Source: JABDAD01 sp964409695 (GTDB lineage: Bacteria > Pseudomonadota > Alphaproteobacteria > Rickettsiales > Rickettsiaceae). Taken from it: DNA of 61,124 bases. Position numbers and translations under genes: made by a program. The notes beneath the pieces were generated by a model. The model saw only the letters and a program-made list of their open reading frames with translations, made no database searches and was not told where the DNA came from. The DNA is taken from NCBI GenBank assembly GCA_964409695.1, contig CAYPDX010000002.1, positions 1-61,124 on the forward strand, written 5' to 3'. Shown piece after piece: positions 44,502 through 52,600 of this stretch. Position 1 is the first letter of the stretch. Every line of letters starts with the position of its first letter.

Positions 44502-44894
44502 ATGAAAAATTTTTATAAATCCATAATGTTACTAGCAATATCAGTATTTCTAAATGGTTGCGCTGGCACGCGTTGGGTTAGCGATACGAAGCCGCAAAGT
44601 GCATTTGATTCTGATTATTCAAATTGTAAATATTGGGCATATGAAAAATTTCCTCCAAATATAGGTTATGTAGCAAGGACAGATTATTATGCTGTTGATG
44701 GTTATGATACGTATTATGGTGGTGGTTATTATGGTCGCTATGGTAGAGGCTATTATGATAGACCATATTACGGAGGTTATTACAGTAGCTACTACGCTCC
44801 TGTAACTAGGGTTGATGCACAGGATATGAATGAAAATGCCCGCCAAGCGGCTGTTAGGGCTTGTATGATACAGAATGGATGGCATCAGGAATAA
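44502..44894 (+). CDS. Small Gly/Tyr-rich lipoprotein
   Basis: This protein of about 130 residues has a lipoprotein signal peptide with the lipobox LNGC (Cys about residue 20). The mature part contains a Gly/Tyr-rich block at about 70-98 with repeated YYGG/YGRY-type units, followed by a helical stretch (MNENARQAAVRACMIQNGW) with a conserved-looking C near the end. Proteins with this last pattern are common small lipoproteins of unknown role in proteobacteria. GAGG at 44493-44496 is better placed for the ATG at 44502 than for the ATG three bases before it. Confidence 0.75.
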   Translation: MKNFYKSIMLLAISVFLNGCAGTRWVSDTKPQSAFDSDYSNCKYWAYEKFPPNIGYVARTDYYAVDGYDTYYGGGYYGRYGRGYYDRPYYGGYYSSYYAPVTRVDAQDMNENARQAAVRACMIQNGWHQE

Positions 44895-44897
44895 CTT

Positions 44898-45018
44898 ATA
44901 GCATTTTTAAATGATCCAAACGATTTTTGCAGGATTCAGCTTTACGCACGTATGAAAAATACGCTTGCGCAGCTTCGCCCTTAAAATCATTTGTCTGATT
45001 TAATCTGAAAAATGCTAT
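44898..45018. repeat. Dispersed palindromic repeat, copy 5 (best preserved ends)
   Basis: Outer arms ATAGCATTTTT (44898-44908) and AAAAATGCTAT (45008-45018) are perfect 11-bp inverted repeats. The centre has CGTAT (44949-44953) and ATACG (44959-44963) with a five-base loop. The left arm then matches copies 3 and 4. As it begins four bases after the lipoprotein stop it may also end that transcript. Confidence 0.85.
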
Positions 45019-45178
45019 TACATGCTTTCAACGATGACGTTGTTTTATAGCTTCAATTCGTATCCAAACAAGAAAAACCACACTTTTAATAAATTTTTGC
45101 GCAAATATCATTCTTAGCTAGACACTCAATACAGATCGTAATTTAATCAATAGTAGAAAATTTATTAAGAGAAGTGAT

Positions 45179-45913
45179 ATGTCCGATAATTTTAATCTCG
45201 AAAAAGCTAAAGAAATATGGGATAGCGTCAAAATAAAAGAGACTCCTAAACTTAGACCGCACGAAGAACTACAGGAAGAGTCGAAGCTAATTATTGAAGA
45301 AGCGAATGCGGTTGATGAACATTGCAAAACATTATCTTTGGAAGATAAGCTAGCAAAACCGAATTTGGAAGCATATGCGAAAGCTGTAGAAGGTAATCCT
45401 ATGGTAAGGATGCGCAGGGGTTCTATGTTTTCCATATATTCACTTGGTAAAATTGTCAAAGAACTTGCTAACTCTTCTAAGGATAGTAAAGCAATAAAAA
45501 TTACCTCTGAGCAAAAAAAATCTATAAAACAGCATATTGATGTTATCTTAAAATCTGAAGTGGATGATAAGATAAATACAAAAGAAAAAAAATTAATAAG
45601 TTCTTACATGAATAGGATTCTTGAAGAAGAGATACAAAAAAGGCAAAAAGGAGAAGTTAATATACCTAAGAAATCAATATTCTCTCGCATATTCTCTAAC
45701 ATAGGCCAAACTCAGAAAGGTTTAAAAGAAGCTAAATCAGCTCTTAAGAAGGCTGGTATTAAGGGGTTTATAGATGAAGGTCTTAGCTCCATTAAACCTG
45801 CAACAGAAGTACTTGAATGGGTGAGCAACACTACTGTTAGTCCTATGCAAAGAAGTCTTAGTGATGCTAATAATAGAAAAAATAGGGTAGCAAAAGCAGA
45901 AGGTAGAGGATAG
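45179..45913 (+). CDS. Hypothetical soluble protein, helical and charged
   Basis: I do not recognise this 244-residue protein. It is rich in Lys, Glu and Ser, predicted largely helical, with no signal peptide or membrane segment. The C-terminal part has RIFSNIGQTQKGLKEAKSALKKAG and ends in a basic tail. AAGAGAAG upstream may serve as a ribosome binding site. It begins MSD, like the kinase-like gene at 8782. Its stop codon lies in one arm of a strong shared terminator. Confidence 0.55.
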   Translation: MSDNFNLEKAKEIWDSVKIKETPKLRPHEELQEESKLIIEEANAVDEHCKTLSLEDKLAKPNLEAYAKAVEGNPMVRMRRGSMFSIYSLGKIVKELANSSKDSKAIKITSEQKKSIKQHIDVILKSEVDDKINTKEKKLISSYMNRILEEEIQKRQKGEVNIPKKSIFSRIFSNIGQTQKGLKEAKSALKKAGIKGFIDEGLSSIKPATEVLEWVSNTTVSPMQRSLSDANNRKNRVAKAEGRG

Positions 45914-45939
45914 AGTTTGGTTATCCTCAAACTCTATCC
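45908..45939. terminator. Bidirectional terminator with 12-bp stem
   Basis: GGATAGAGTTTG (45908-45919) and CAAACTCTATCC (45928-45939) form a perfect stem with an eight-base loop. It lies exactly between two convergent genes and contains both stop codons, the plus-strand one in the left arm and the minus-strand NUDIX one across the loop/right arm. Confidence 0.9.
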
Positions 45940-46466
45940 TTATATTTCTCTATCATTCTGGTAACTGAATGTTCCAGTCCATATTCTCTATTGTCAAAAT
46001 TTTCCAAATCAACCCATTTGAGTTCATGCGATTCTTCGTTTTTTACAAAATCATCATTATTTGCTTTTAGCAAAAATCTTATGTCATAATGAAAATGTTC
46101 TGGATCTTTTGAATTTGCTGGAATTGCATGAATATCTATATCAAATATATTCTCACTAATTGGAACTATATCTTCAATTCCTGATTCTTCTGATGATTCT
46201 TTTATTGCAACTGCAAGAATATCTGATTCTCCATCGCAATGGCCACCAAGTTGGAGCCATTTATTGAGCTTTTTATGGTACATCAGAAGGAATTTGGTGC
46301 AATCTTTATTTAGAAGAAGAGATGAGGCAGTGAAATGCCCATGAGTTTGGGTGCGAGAAAAAATATTTTTGTAATTCTCTATGAAATGAATTATACGAGA
46401 TTTATAAATTTTCTCTTCTTCGTAGCTTGGATTATAATTAGATAGAAGGTTTTTTAGAATTTGCAT
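45927..46466 (-). CDS. NUDIX hydrolase
   Basis: The 179-residue protein has a NUDIX box near residue 85 (GHCDGESDILAVAIKESSEES) in which the core REUxEExGU is KESSEESGI; the first Arg is Lys and the upstream Glu is replaced by Ser, but the catalytic EExG part is intact. The GGHxDG start is typical of a subgroup near COG1051. The substrate is not predictable. It lies after rpmJ with a terminator in between. Confidence 0.88.
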   Translation of the reverse strand: MQILKNLLSNYNPSYEEEKIYKSRIIHFIENYKNIFSRTQTHGHFTASSLLLNKDCTKFLLMYHKKLNKWLQLGGHCDGESDILAVAIKESSEESGIEDIVPISENIFDIDIHAIPANSKDPEHFHYDIRFLLKANNDDFVKNEESHELKWVDLENFDNREYGLEHSVTRMIEKYKDRV

Positions 46467-46488
46467 TTATCTCTAATATAAATAAAAA

Positions 46489-46510
46489 AAATCGGGACAA
46501 TGCCCGATTT
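46489..46510 (-). terminator. Intrinsic terminator of rpmJ
   Basis: AAATCGGG (46489-46496) and CCCGATTT (46503-46510) form a perfect 8-bp stem with a six-base loop. On the minus strand the stem is followed by a T-run, the classic rho-independent form. Confidence 0.92.
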
Positions 46511-46534
46511 TACTATATAGAAAAACTAAATAAA

Positions 46535-46660
46535 TTAGCCTTGTCTTGCTTTGTAGCGTTTGTTTTTCTTGTTGATAACATATACTTTGCCGCGTCTTTT
46601 AACAACTTGGCAATCTTTATCGCGTTTTTTCAAAGACTTTAGTGAGCTTACAACTTTCAT
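46535..46660 (-). CDS. rpmJ: 50S ribosomal protein L36
   Basis: This small gene encodes a 41-residue product beginning MKVVSSLKSLKKRDKDCQVV and continuing KRRGKVYVINKKNKRYKARQG, the alphaproteobacterial L36 pattern. Only one of the zinc-ligand positions (Cys17) is kept, so it is the zinc-free (C-minus) form. It stands alone with its own terminator, outside a ribosomal protein operon, as is usual in this class. Confidence 0.96.
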   Translation of the reverse strand: MKVVSSLKSLKKRDKDCQVVKRRGKVYVINKKNKRYKARQG

Positions 46661-46854
46661 GATATTCCCGTTTTCATCTAGATCATTTAGCTTGTTATTA
46701 TATTTTTTAGGAGTTGTTTGTCAAGCCTTTTGTATGGCTTTAAAATGGTATAAAATCTGTTTTATTAAAGTTGAGTACGAAGTTTCAGAAGTAATACTTG
46801 AGTTTTTTCAAAATTATATGATATATTTTATTAACTTAAACAATAGGTAATAAA
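46661..46854. other. Spacer between divergent rpmJ and nitroreductase genes
   Basis: The AT-rich segment must hold promoters for both genes. No hairpin or RNA gene is evident. Confidence 0.35.
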
Positions 46855-47436
46855 ATGACGGAATTATCAATGAGAGAAATCTTTGAAAGAGGGAGAACTT
46901 GCAGTGAGTTTTTATCAAAAGAAGTTCCAGATAATTTACTTAGAGAAATATATGATCTTGCAAAATTAGGGCCAACATCAGCAAATTGTTGCCCACTTAG
47001 AATTTCATTTGTAAAAACTACTGAGAATAAGGAAAAATTACTAAAATGTTTGATGGAAGGAAATGTAGCAAAAACAAAGTCAGCACCTGTTGTTGCGCTA
47101 TTTGCTTATGATCTTAAATTTTATGAAAAACTACCTCAGTTATTTCCTCATAATCCTAATTTTGGAAAAATGTACGAAAATAATCAAGCTGCTGCTTTAG
47201 ATACAGCAAATAGAAATTCTACTCTTCAAGCTGCTTATTTTATTATGATTGCAAGAAGTTTAGGTCTGGATTGCGGGCCAATGTCAGGGTTTGATACTGA
47301 AAAGTTAAATTCAGAATTTTTCAGTGGTACAAGCCACAAAGTTAACTTTATATGTAATTTAGGTTATAAAAAATTAGATAATCCATTTCCTAGATTGCCA
47401 AGGCTTGATTTTAATGAAGTATGTAAGATTATATAG
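46855..47436 (+). CDS. Nitroreductase-family protein, RutE/HadB-like
   Basis: The 193-residue flavoprotein matches the RutE branch: RTCSEFLSKEVPDNLLREIYD, LAKLGPTSANCCPLRISFV for FMN binding, AALDTANRNSTLQAAYFIM and the C-terminal GYKKLDNPFPRLPRLDF. The E. coli relative is an NADPH-dependent malonic semialdehyde reductase. The rest of the rut pathway is not here, so the substrate is open. Length is normal. Confidence 0.9.
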   Translation: MTELSMREIFERGRTCSEFLSKEVPDNLLREIYDLAKLGPTSANCCPLRISFVKTTENKEKLLKCLMEGNVAKTKSAPVVALFAYDLKFYEKLPQLFPHNPNFGKMYENNQAAALDTANRNSTLQAAYFIMIARSLGLDCGPMSGFDTEKLNSEFFSGTSHKVNFICNLGYKKLDNPFPRLPRLDFNEVCKII

Positions 47437-47536
47437 TAGCAACTCATCATCCCGAGTAAAGGTTAGGTAATTCGTTGACGAAAAAGCCCTTAGCTGTTTG
47501 ATCTCGGATGATAGTGGTGAAGATAAGAACTTAGGA

Positions 47537-47740
47537 ATGAATTACAAAAGTAAGTGGAAGCACTTAATATCAGAGCATGAGTTAATAAAGTGCAGGAAAC
47601 ATACAAAATATAGATTTGTAGGAGAATTTTTTAATGCGCATGGAATAAGTAAGCAATTATTTAACAAGATATATAGGAGATATATCGGGAGTGGAGATGA
47701 AGAAGATCTGCTTTCACAGAAGGGAGGTCGTCTTCTGTGA
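47537..47740 (+). pseudogene. Integrase-type transposase, N-terminal fragment
   Basis: The frame encodes about 67 residues with WKHLISEHELIKCRKHTKYR, FVGEFFNAHGISKQLFNKIY and SGDEEDLLSQKGGR, the helix-turn-helix start typical of DDE-integrase transposases. It ends at a stop after GGRLL, just where the full-length proteins continue with the catalytic core, which is absent. AGGA precedes the ATG. It is an IS remnant. Confidence 0.7.
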
Positions 47741-48127
47741 TAAAGAGTGGAGTATGATACGGAATAAGAGGTAGAAGATAGAAAGGGGCTGAGAGACCCC
47801 TTAGAGATGCTATAATTTTTAGTAATTTTAGGGGATTTTTTTGTTTTTAAGGGGTATTTTATGACTAAGCCAGATAGGAGTGGTGAGAAATATGAGTTGT
47901 CTTTTTTAATATGGCACTTGAGAAATTTATAGATAAGAAACATGAGCTATTATCAGCCGCTTAGCCACAAGGTCATTAATCATACTTCCAACTAACAACC
48001 ATGCAACAAAACCACTTGATATGTGATCAATGTTTCTAGTATTTAAGAAGAAAAAACTACACCCCGCATCAAGTGCGGGGTGAGGGTAGATTGGCAGGAT
48101 TAGGTTATTGCAAAAGTTGTTTTACTA
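47741..48127. other. Spacer with IS debris and hairpins
   Basis: A small hairpin (AAGGGG 47783-47788 with CCCCTT 47797-47802) follows the transposase fragment. Short frames near 47862-47965 (MTKPDRSGEKYELSF and MALEKFIDKKHELLSAA) may be pieces of another decayed transposase. A GC-rich palindrome follows at 48060. Confidence 0.4.
48060..48082. repeat. GC-rich palindrome of rickettsial repeat type
   Basis: CACCCCGCA (48060-48068) and TGCGGGGTG (48074-48082) form a perfect 9-bp stem with loop TCAAG. It stands out in AT-rich sequence and is of a type dispersed in many alphaproteobacterial endosymbionts. It lies 46 bases after the stop of the minus-strand repeat gene and could end its transcript. 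Confidence 0.7.
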
Positions 48128-48839
48128 CTAAATGTTATCTTCAGCATGAGGATGAAAATCACCCATCATCGAAAGGTCTGCATCGTCATGTGGACCAGCA
48201 GCTTCTTCTATAGCCGTGTGGATTCTATCACTATACATGAGAGTGTTATCTTCAGCATGAGGATGAAAATCACCCATCATCGAAAGGTCTGCATCGTCNN
48301 NNNNNNNNNNNNNNNNNNNNNNNNNNNNNNNNNNNNNNNNNNNNNNNNNNNNNNNNNNNNNNNNNNNNNNNNNNNNNNNNNNNNNNNNNNNNNNNNNNAT
48401 GTGGACAAGCAGCTTCTTCTATAGCCGTGTGGATTCTATCACTATACATGAGAGAAGGGTTATAAGAAGTTTCACGGGCGATCGTTTGAAGCTCCCCTTT
48501 AAAAAGTTCTTCTATATTTTCCTTGTCTGCTAGACCGCTTACTAAAGCTTCAATTGCTGCATCACGAATCTCTGTAGCCCTTGTTACTTCGGCCGAAGTT
48601 CGTAGGGTATACATCACATTCGATATAAAAATAGCCTTACACGGCAGCTCACAAGCTTTCTCATAATATGGCAATAACTCACTGTCATAATAGACGGCAG
48701 CTTCTTCTTGGGAGATACCTCCAATTGCACCAACCTCTTCCTCAGTTAAGCAGTTTTCCGTCTCCTGTACCATAATTGCAGCTGCATCCTCTTGCCCCAA
48801 AGAAAGATGAGTAGGATGTAATGTAGTTTCTTTTGACAT
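48128..48839 (-). CDS. Hypothetical protein with C-terminal 37-residue tandem repeats
   Basis: I do not recognise this acidic protein. It starts MSKETTLHPTHLS, is helical to about residue 140, and ends in tandem units of 37 residues (111 bp) containing LMYSDRIHTAIEEAAGPH and DDADLSMMGDFHPHAED. One and a half units are seen on the left of the N run and part of one on the right. The true stop is TAG at 48128-48130, after AEDNI. The 100-N gap falls exactly at a unit boundary, so the real repeat number is unknown. The gene is bracketed by transposase remains, and an effector role is conceivable but unproven. Confidence 0.6.
48134..48456 (-). repeat. 111-bp in-frame tandem repeat with collapsed assembly gap
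   Basis: The sequence from 48134 recurs at 48245 (period 111 bases), and the right flank of the N run (from 48399) continues the same unit in phase with one base change (GGTCCA to TGTCCA, Gly to Cys). The run of 100 N at 48299-48398 is a placeholder for an unknown number of units. Confidence 0.9.
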
Positions 48840-48982
48840 AATTTTTACCTTTTAAGTATTATAAGTTAATTTAGATAGAAGTATTATATATATAAATTAA
48901 TATGTTGTCAAGTGGTTAGCTGTTTGATCCCGGATAATAATGGTGTATTATATGAAGAGAGTAATAGATGGAGAGATATGTT
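48840..48982. promoter_or_regulatory. Upstream region of the tandem-repeat gene
   Basis: The AT-rich stretch just right of the minus-strand start at 48839 is the probable promoter; TATATATATAAATTAATATG near 48884-48904 is the best AT-rich core. The second copy of the 30-base direct repeat lies at 48916-48945. Confidence 0.35.
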
Positions 48983-49278
48983 ATGGGACAAATACTACAC
49001 AAACGCGCCATGACAACAGAGGAAACCCGTCGAGACATACAAAATAGTAAAGCGAGCCTGATAAGCTATCTGGTAAGTATGGAGTTAACCCAAAGACAAT
49101 ACTTAAATGAAAGAAGCGACATTTTACTCATGATGCTAAGATGGGTCCAAAGAAGATAAAGTCAACTATTCTTTCTGAAGCTGAAGAGGAGGCAATAGTT
49201 ATGTTTAGAGAAATGACAGAACTTCCCGCTTTACAGTCTTCAAGAAGCAAGGGGCTGTCTATTGGAATGTGTAAATAA
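48983..49278 (+). pseudogene. IS481-type transposase, frameshifted N-terminal remnant
   Basis: The start MGQILHKRAMTTEETRRDI and QNSKASL match the N-terminus of an IS481-like family. After about codon 31 the frame shifts; the second frame reads LSGKYGVNPKTILK, then a TGA where Trp is expected, then KKRHFTHDAKMGPKKIKSTI and LSEAEEEAIVMFREMTELP. The usual LDDCLYALQ segment is shortened and the DDE core is gone. One frameshift, one nonsense codon and a truncation make it a clear pseudogene. Confidence 0.85.
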
Positions 49279-49290
49279 CTTTTGGGTCAT

Positions 49291-49437
49291 TTAAATTCTG
49301 CCCTCAAATTTGATCAAAAAATGAGCCATAGCTTCATTCCAATTTTGGATGGGCATTGTCCATTTTTGTGTAATATAGTCTATTGTCAAGTATAAGATCT
49401 TAAACACCGACTCCCATAAGTTTGGGCCCACTATACT
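49291..49437 (-). pseudogene. IS256-family transposase, C-terminal remnant
   Basis: The minus-strand frame encodes about 48 residues: LWESVFKILYLTIDYITQKW followed by TMPIQNWNEAMAHFLIKFEG and RI, the C-terminal end of IS256 (Mutator) transposases. The frame is open only from 49437, where a TAG stands upstream. The N-terminal 350 residues are missing. Confidence 0.85.
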
Positions 49438-49623
49438 CTAAATGGCAACCACCCTCTTTTTATTATGCAAAATCTGTCAACTAATTCTTCACAGGAGACT
49501 TCTCAATCTCTTTTTCCCTTACTAATCCTTACTCTATAGCTTCTCCACCACATATTCACAGGAGACTTCATAAAAATATTTAATCAATAGAGTTTGTATT
49601 TCTCTTTTAATCGTATATCAATG
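49438..49623. other. Spacer after the giant gene, nothing clear
   Basis: The short repeat CACAGGAGACTTC occurs at 49491-49503 and 49557-49569 (66 bases apart). No gene is seen. The end of the giant-protein transcript should lie here, but no strong terminator hairpin was found. Confidence 0.35.
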
Positions 49624-52600
49624 CTATTTTGGTAAGGTGCTACAGTTATTTGTATATGTTAATGCTTCTAAATGATACAAATCCCATGAAATAGCGCGTA
49701 TTGCATTATCACTATCTACTAGATTAACAAAATATAGTTGAACTGTTAAGGTAGCTGTTTGACCTATATCTAAATTTACATAGCCACTGAGAGTAGGTGG
49801 TGTGTTGCTACCATGGACAATTAAGCGTTCAAATAATTGAGTAGCATATGTTGTATCTGTATAGTTAACATAAGATGTTTTAGTTCCGATATATTTTGCT
49901 GAGGTAACGGTTTCATTTGGTGAGCTTTCATAACTTGAAGTTTTATCACCGCCAGCATAATTAGTCCATTTAAGATTCATATCATTATTTGCTGTAGATG
50001 TCATTGAATAACTAAAATATATCCAATTTTTATCAGGTAGCCCTGTTAAACTTATAGTGAATGTTTGTTTTCCTTTTACAGTGGGTGTTATGATAGCTTG
50101 AAATTCTTGTTGAGCTCCACATGTCCAATAATTTGAATATTGACCAACATCTGTAGCTTTCATTGCAATCAAAAGATTATTATTAGGCGAGGTACCAGTA
50201 GAGCCTAGTACAGTAGTTTTCTTTAATCCGATTTTTGCATTTGTTGCCGTTGCATTAATAGTCAAAGTATTCGTATTCCAACTTGCAGGATATGTAGAAA
50301 GAGCTCCCATTGTTAACGTTGCTGGTAAAGTACAAGTATTTCCAGCAGTGATATCTGCAAATTGAGCAGTAGAGCCGCTTGCTGAGCATGCTCTCGTTTG
50401 TAACCCGCCAGATGGTGGTACATAGTCAGCCATACAGGTTCCTGTAGAGTTTGATCCTATATTAGCTGAAGGCCATGTAGCGTATCCTGTGGTAGCTGAG
50501 GCTGTTGTAATTGCTGCGCAGCCTTTTATCACACAAGTATTTTCAGCAAGTAGTGCAGAAAGTTGTGCTCCTGAACCACTATCAGAACATGCTCTTGTTT
50601 GTAGCCCTCCTGATGGTGGACCGTAATTAGCCATACATGTACCTGTTGAACTTGAATCAACAGTCGAGGCTGACCAGGTGGCGTATCCAGAAGCAGCAGA
50701 AGCCACTGTAATCGCTGGGCAAACTTTTGGTATGCAAGTATTTGCTGTAGTAACTGGCAAGAATATTGAATTATCATTATTATCAATTACACACGTTCTT
50801 GGTTGGAGGCCGCCTGTTGGTGGGGATCCAGCTGGTGGAGCATAGCCAACTTTACACGTACCAATAGCTTGTGATCCTACGTTCGTTGATCCATCTGCTG
50901 GATCCCCATGGATATCAGGCGTGGTCTTCCATGTTGCAAATCCTGTGGAAGAACTAGCAGCCGTTACTTGAGGACATGTTGGTCCAGGAATGTCTACAGA
51001 AGCTCCAAGCTCAAATATTGTTTTATTACGTACACCACATTTAGCTGTATTATATGCAACTCCTCCAGAATTTGTCGTATTCATACCAGGACCTTTAGGG
51101 GCTGTAACTTCAGTTGGTGCGCATATTGTATCCGTTGCTGCGTTAGCGAAGCTATAGTACCCAGCTAAAGGAGCTCTCGCAGTTGGGGGGGGATTCACCC
51201 TATTAGATGGGGATGTGCTCGGCTGACAAACCCCTGCTGAATATGGGTCAATCCCATCATTCGCAGTTATTACGGACGGTATTGTTTGATAACATGTTGA
51301 TCCAGCTGGGCTTGAGCAACTATTCACATAAAATGCAGGTTTGCCTAAGATCGTGTATATAGTTCTAGAAGTTGATGAGCTATATGGGCAAGTCGGAGCT
51401 AAGCCTGATATTTGAGCGGCAGAACATTTAGGAACAGATGGGAATATACTGCAATCTATTATGTCGTAATAGTTTAAAGTTGTAAGTACGCAATTTGTAT
51501 CATCATAAAGTAATGTTGAGTTATGAGTTAGATTTGCTGCTGAAGACATTACAGGAGAATGGCATTTAGTTTGCGTTGCTCCTGCTGCAGAAATTTGAGT
51601 CCCACCTCTATTATATATGCCATTCCAATATTCAACTCCTCCAGTGTAATAGTATGGAGATGATACTCTATTGCCATTTGAATCAAGAGGATATGTTCCA
51701 GTCGGCAAGTAATTACCAAAAATGGACATAGGACCTTCGTTAACGTTTTTATTATCGGTAAAAGGAGGTAATAGATATTGTGAATCCGTCACAAGAGTAT
51801 CAATGAAATATCCAATAATATTATAATAAGTAGATGATGTAAGGTTCCTAACACCAACTAGCCCTTGCACCTGGTCTGTATTTGCTGTTGTTGCATCAAG
51901 TTGCAAAGAATATGTATCAGTGGTAGTTGAAGAAGAAACCGAGCCAGTTGCACTTGTAGCTATTGTAGTTGTAGTACCATCTATATTATTAATCACGGTA
52001 GTTCTAGAATTATCAGAATTTTGAGTGATTGTGGTTGTAGGCCCATTATCAACGCTAATAATCTGTATAATTGGACCAGTAGGCGTAGAAGTTGTAGTTG
52101 TCGTGGTGGTTGTAGTAGCTGAAGCCAATGAAGGTGGAGGCGTTATAGCCACAGTATTTGTATTGCCATTTGCAAAAATAGTAGTAGCAGTAGAGCTTCC
52201 ATCAGTATTTATAATAGTGGTAGTATAGTTACATAGTGAGTCAACGGTAACAGCAGTAGAACTTCCATCGGGATTTGTTGTAGTTTGTGTAGTTCCTATT
52301 GTACTAGATATAAGTGTGGTGTTTGTCGTTCCTTCAGTGATTGTACCTAAGTTATATGTTGAACCTGAACCTGCTGAACCCGCTGTGTTAATTGGTGTTC
52401 CAGGCGAGCTAGAACTAGAAGAACCTGAATTCGATTCTGAAGGACATGTATTTGTATATGTTAATCCTGACTTCGCACCGCTTGGGCGACATATAGGTAA
52501 ACTATACGGATCTGTACCACTATTTGCAGTTATTACAGATGGTATTGTTTGGTAACATTTCGATCCAGCTGGGCTTGAACAACTATTTATATATATAATT

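Larger units (their letters stand above)
47490..48945 (+). repeat. Two direct repeats of 30 bases bordering the IS-rich segment
   Basis: TTAGCTGTTTGATCTCGGAT at 47490 (continuing to 47519) recurs at 48916-48945 with 27 of 30 identical bases. Each copy lies just before a degraded transposase frame, suggesting a shared IS left end or a duplicated insertion border. Confidence 0.7.

Noticed and set aside
44578..44885. His/Asn- and Ile/Thr-rich minus-strand frames
   Set aside because: They are shadows of the Gly/Tyr-rich block of the lipoprotein gene.
46560..46850. Plus-strand frame of 96 codons before the nitroreductase gene
   Set aside because: It is antisense to rpmJ and its promoter region, and rpmJ has the family sequence and its own terminator.
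47862..47965. Short frames MTKPDRSGEKYELSF and MALEKFIDKKHELLSAA as a gene
   Set aside because: They are 17-23 codons, out of frame with each other and lie in IS debris. They may be transposase relics but cannot be assigned.
48134..48456. Regular repeats considered as a CRISPR array
   Set aside because: The units are contiguous with a period of 111 bases, have no spacers and are in frame with a protein.
52025..52228. Valine-rich plus-strand frame inside the giant gene
   Set aside because: It is the antisense image of the Thr-rich block, whose codons read as Val on the other strand.
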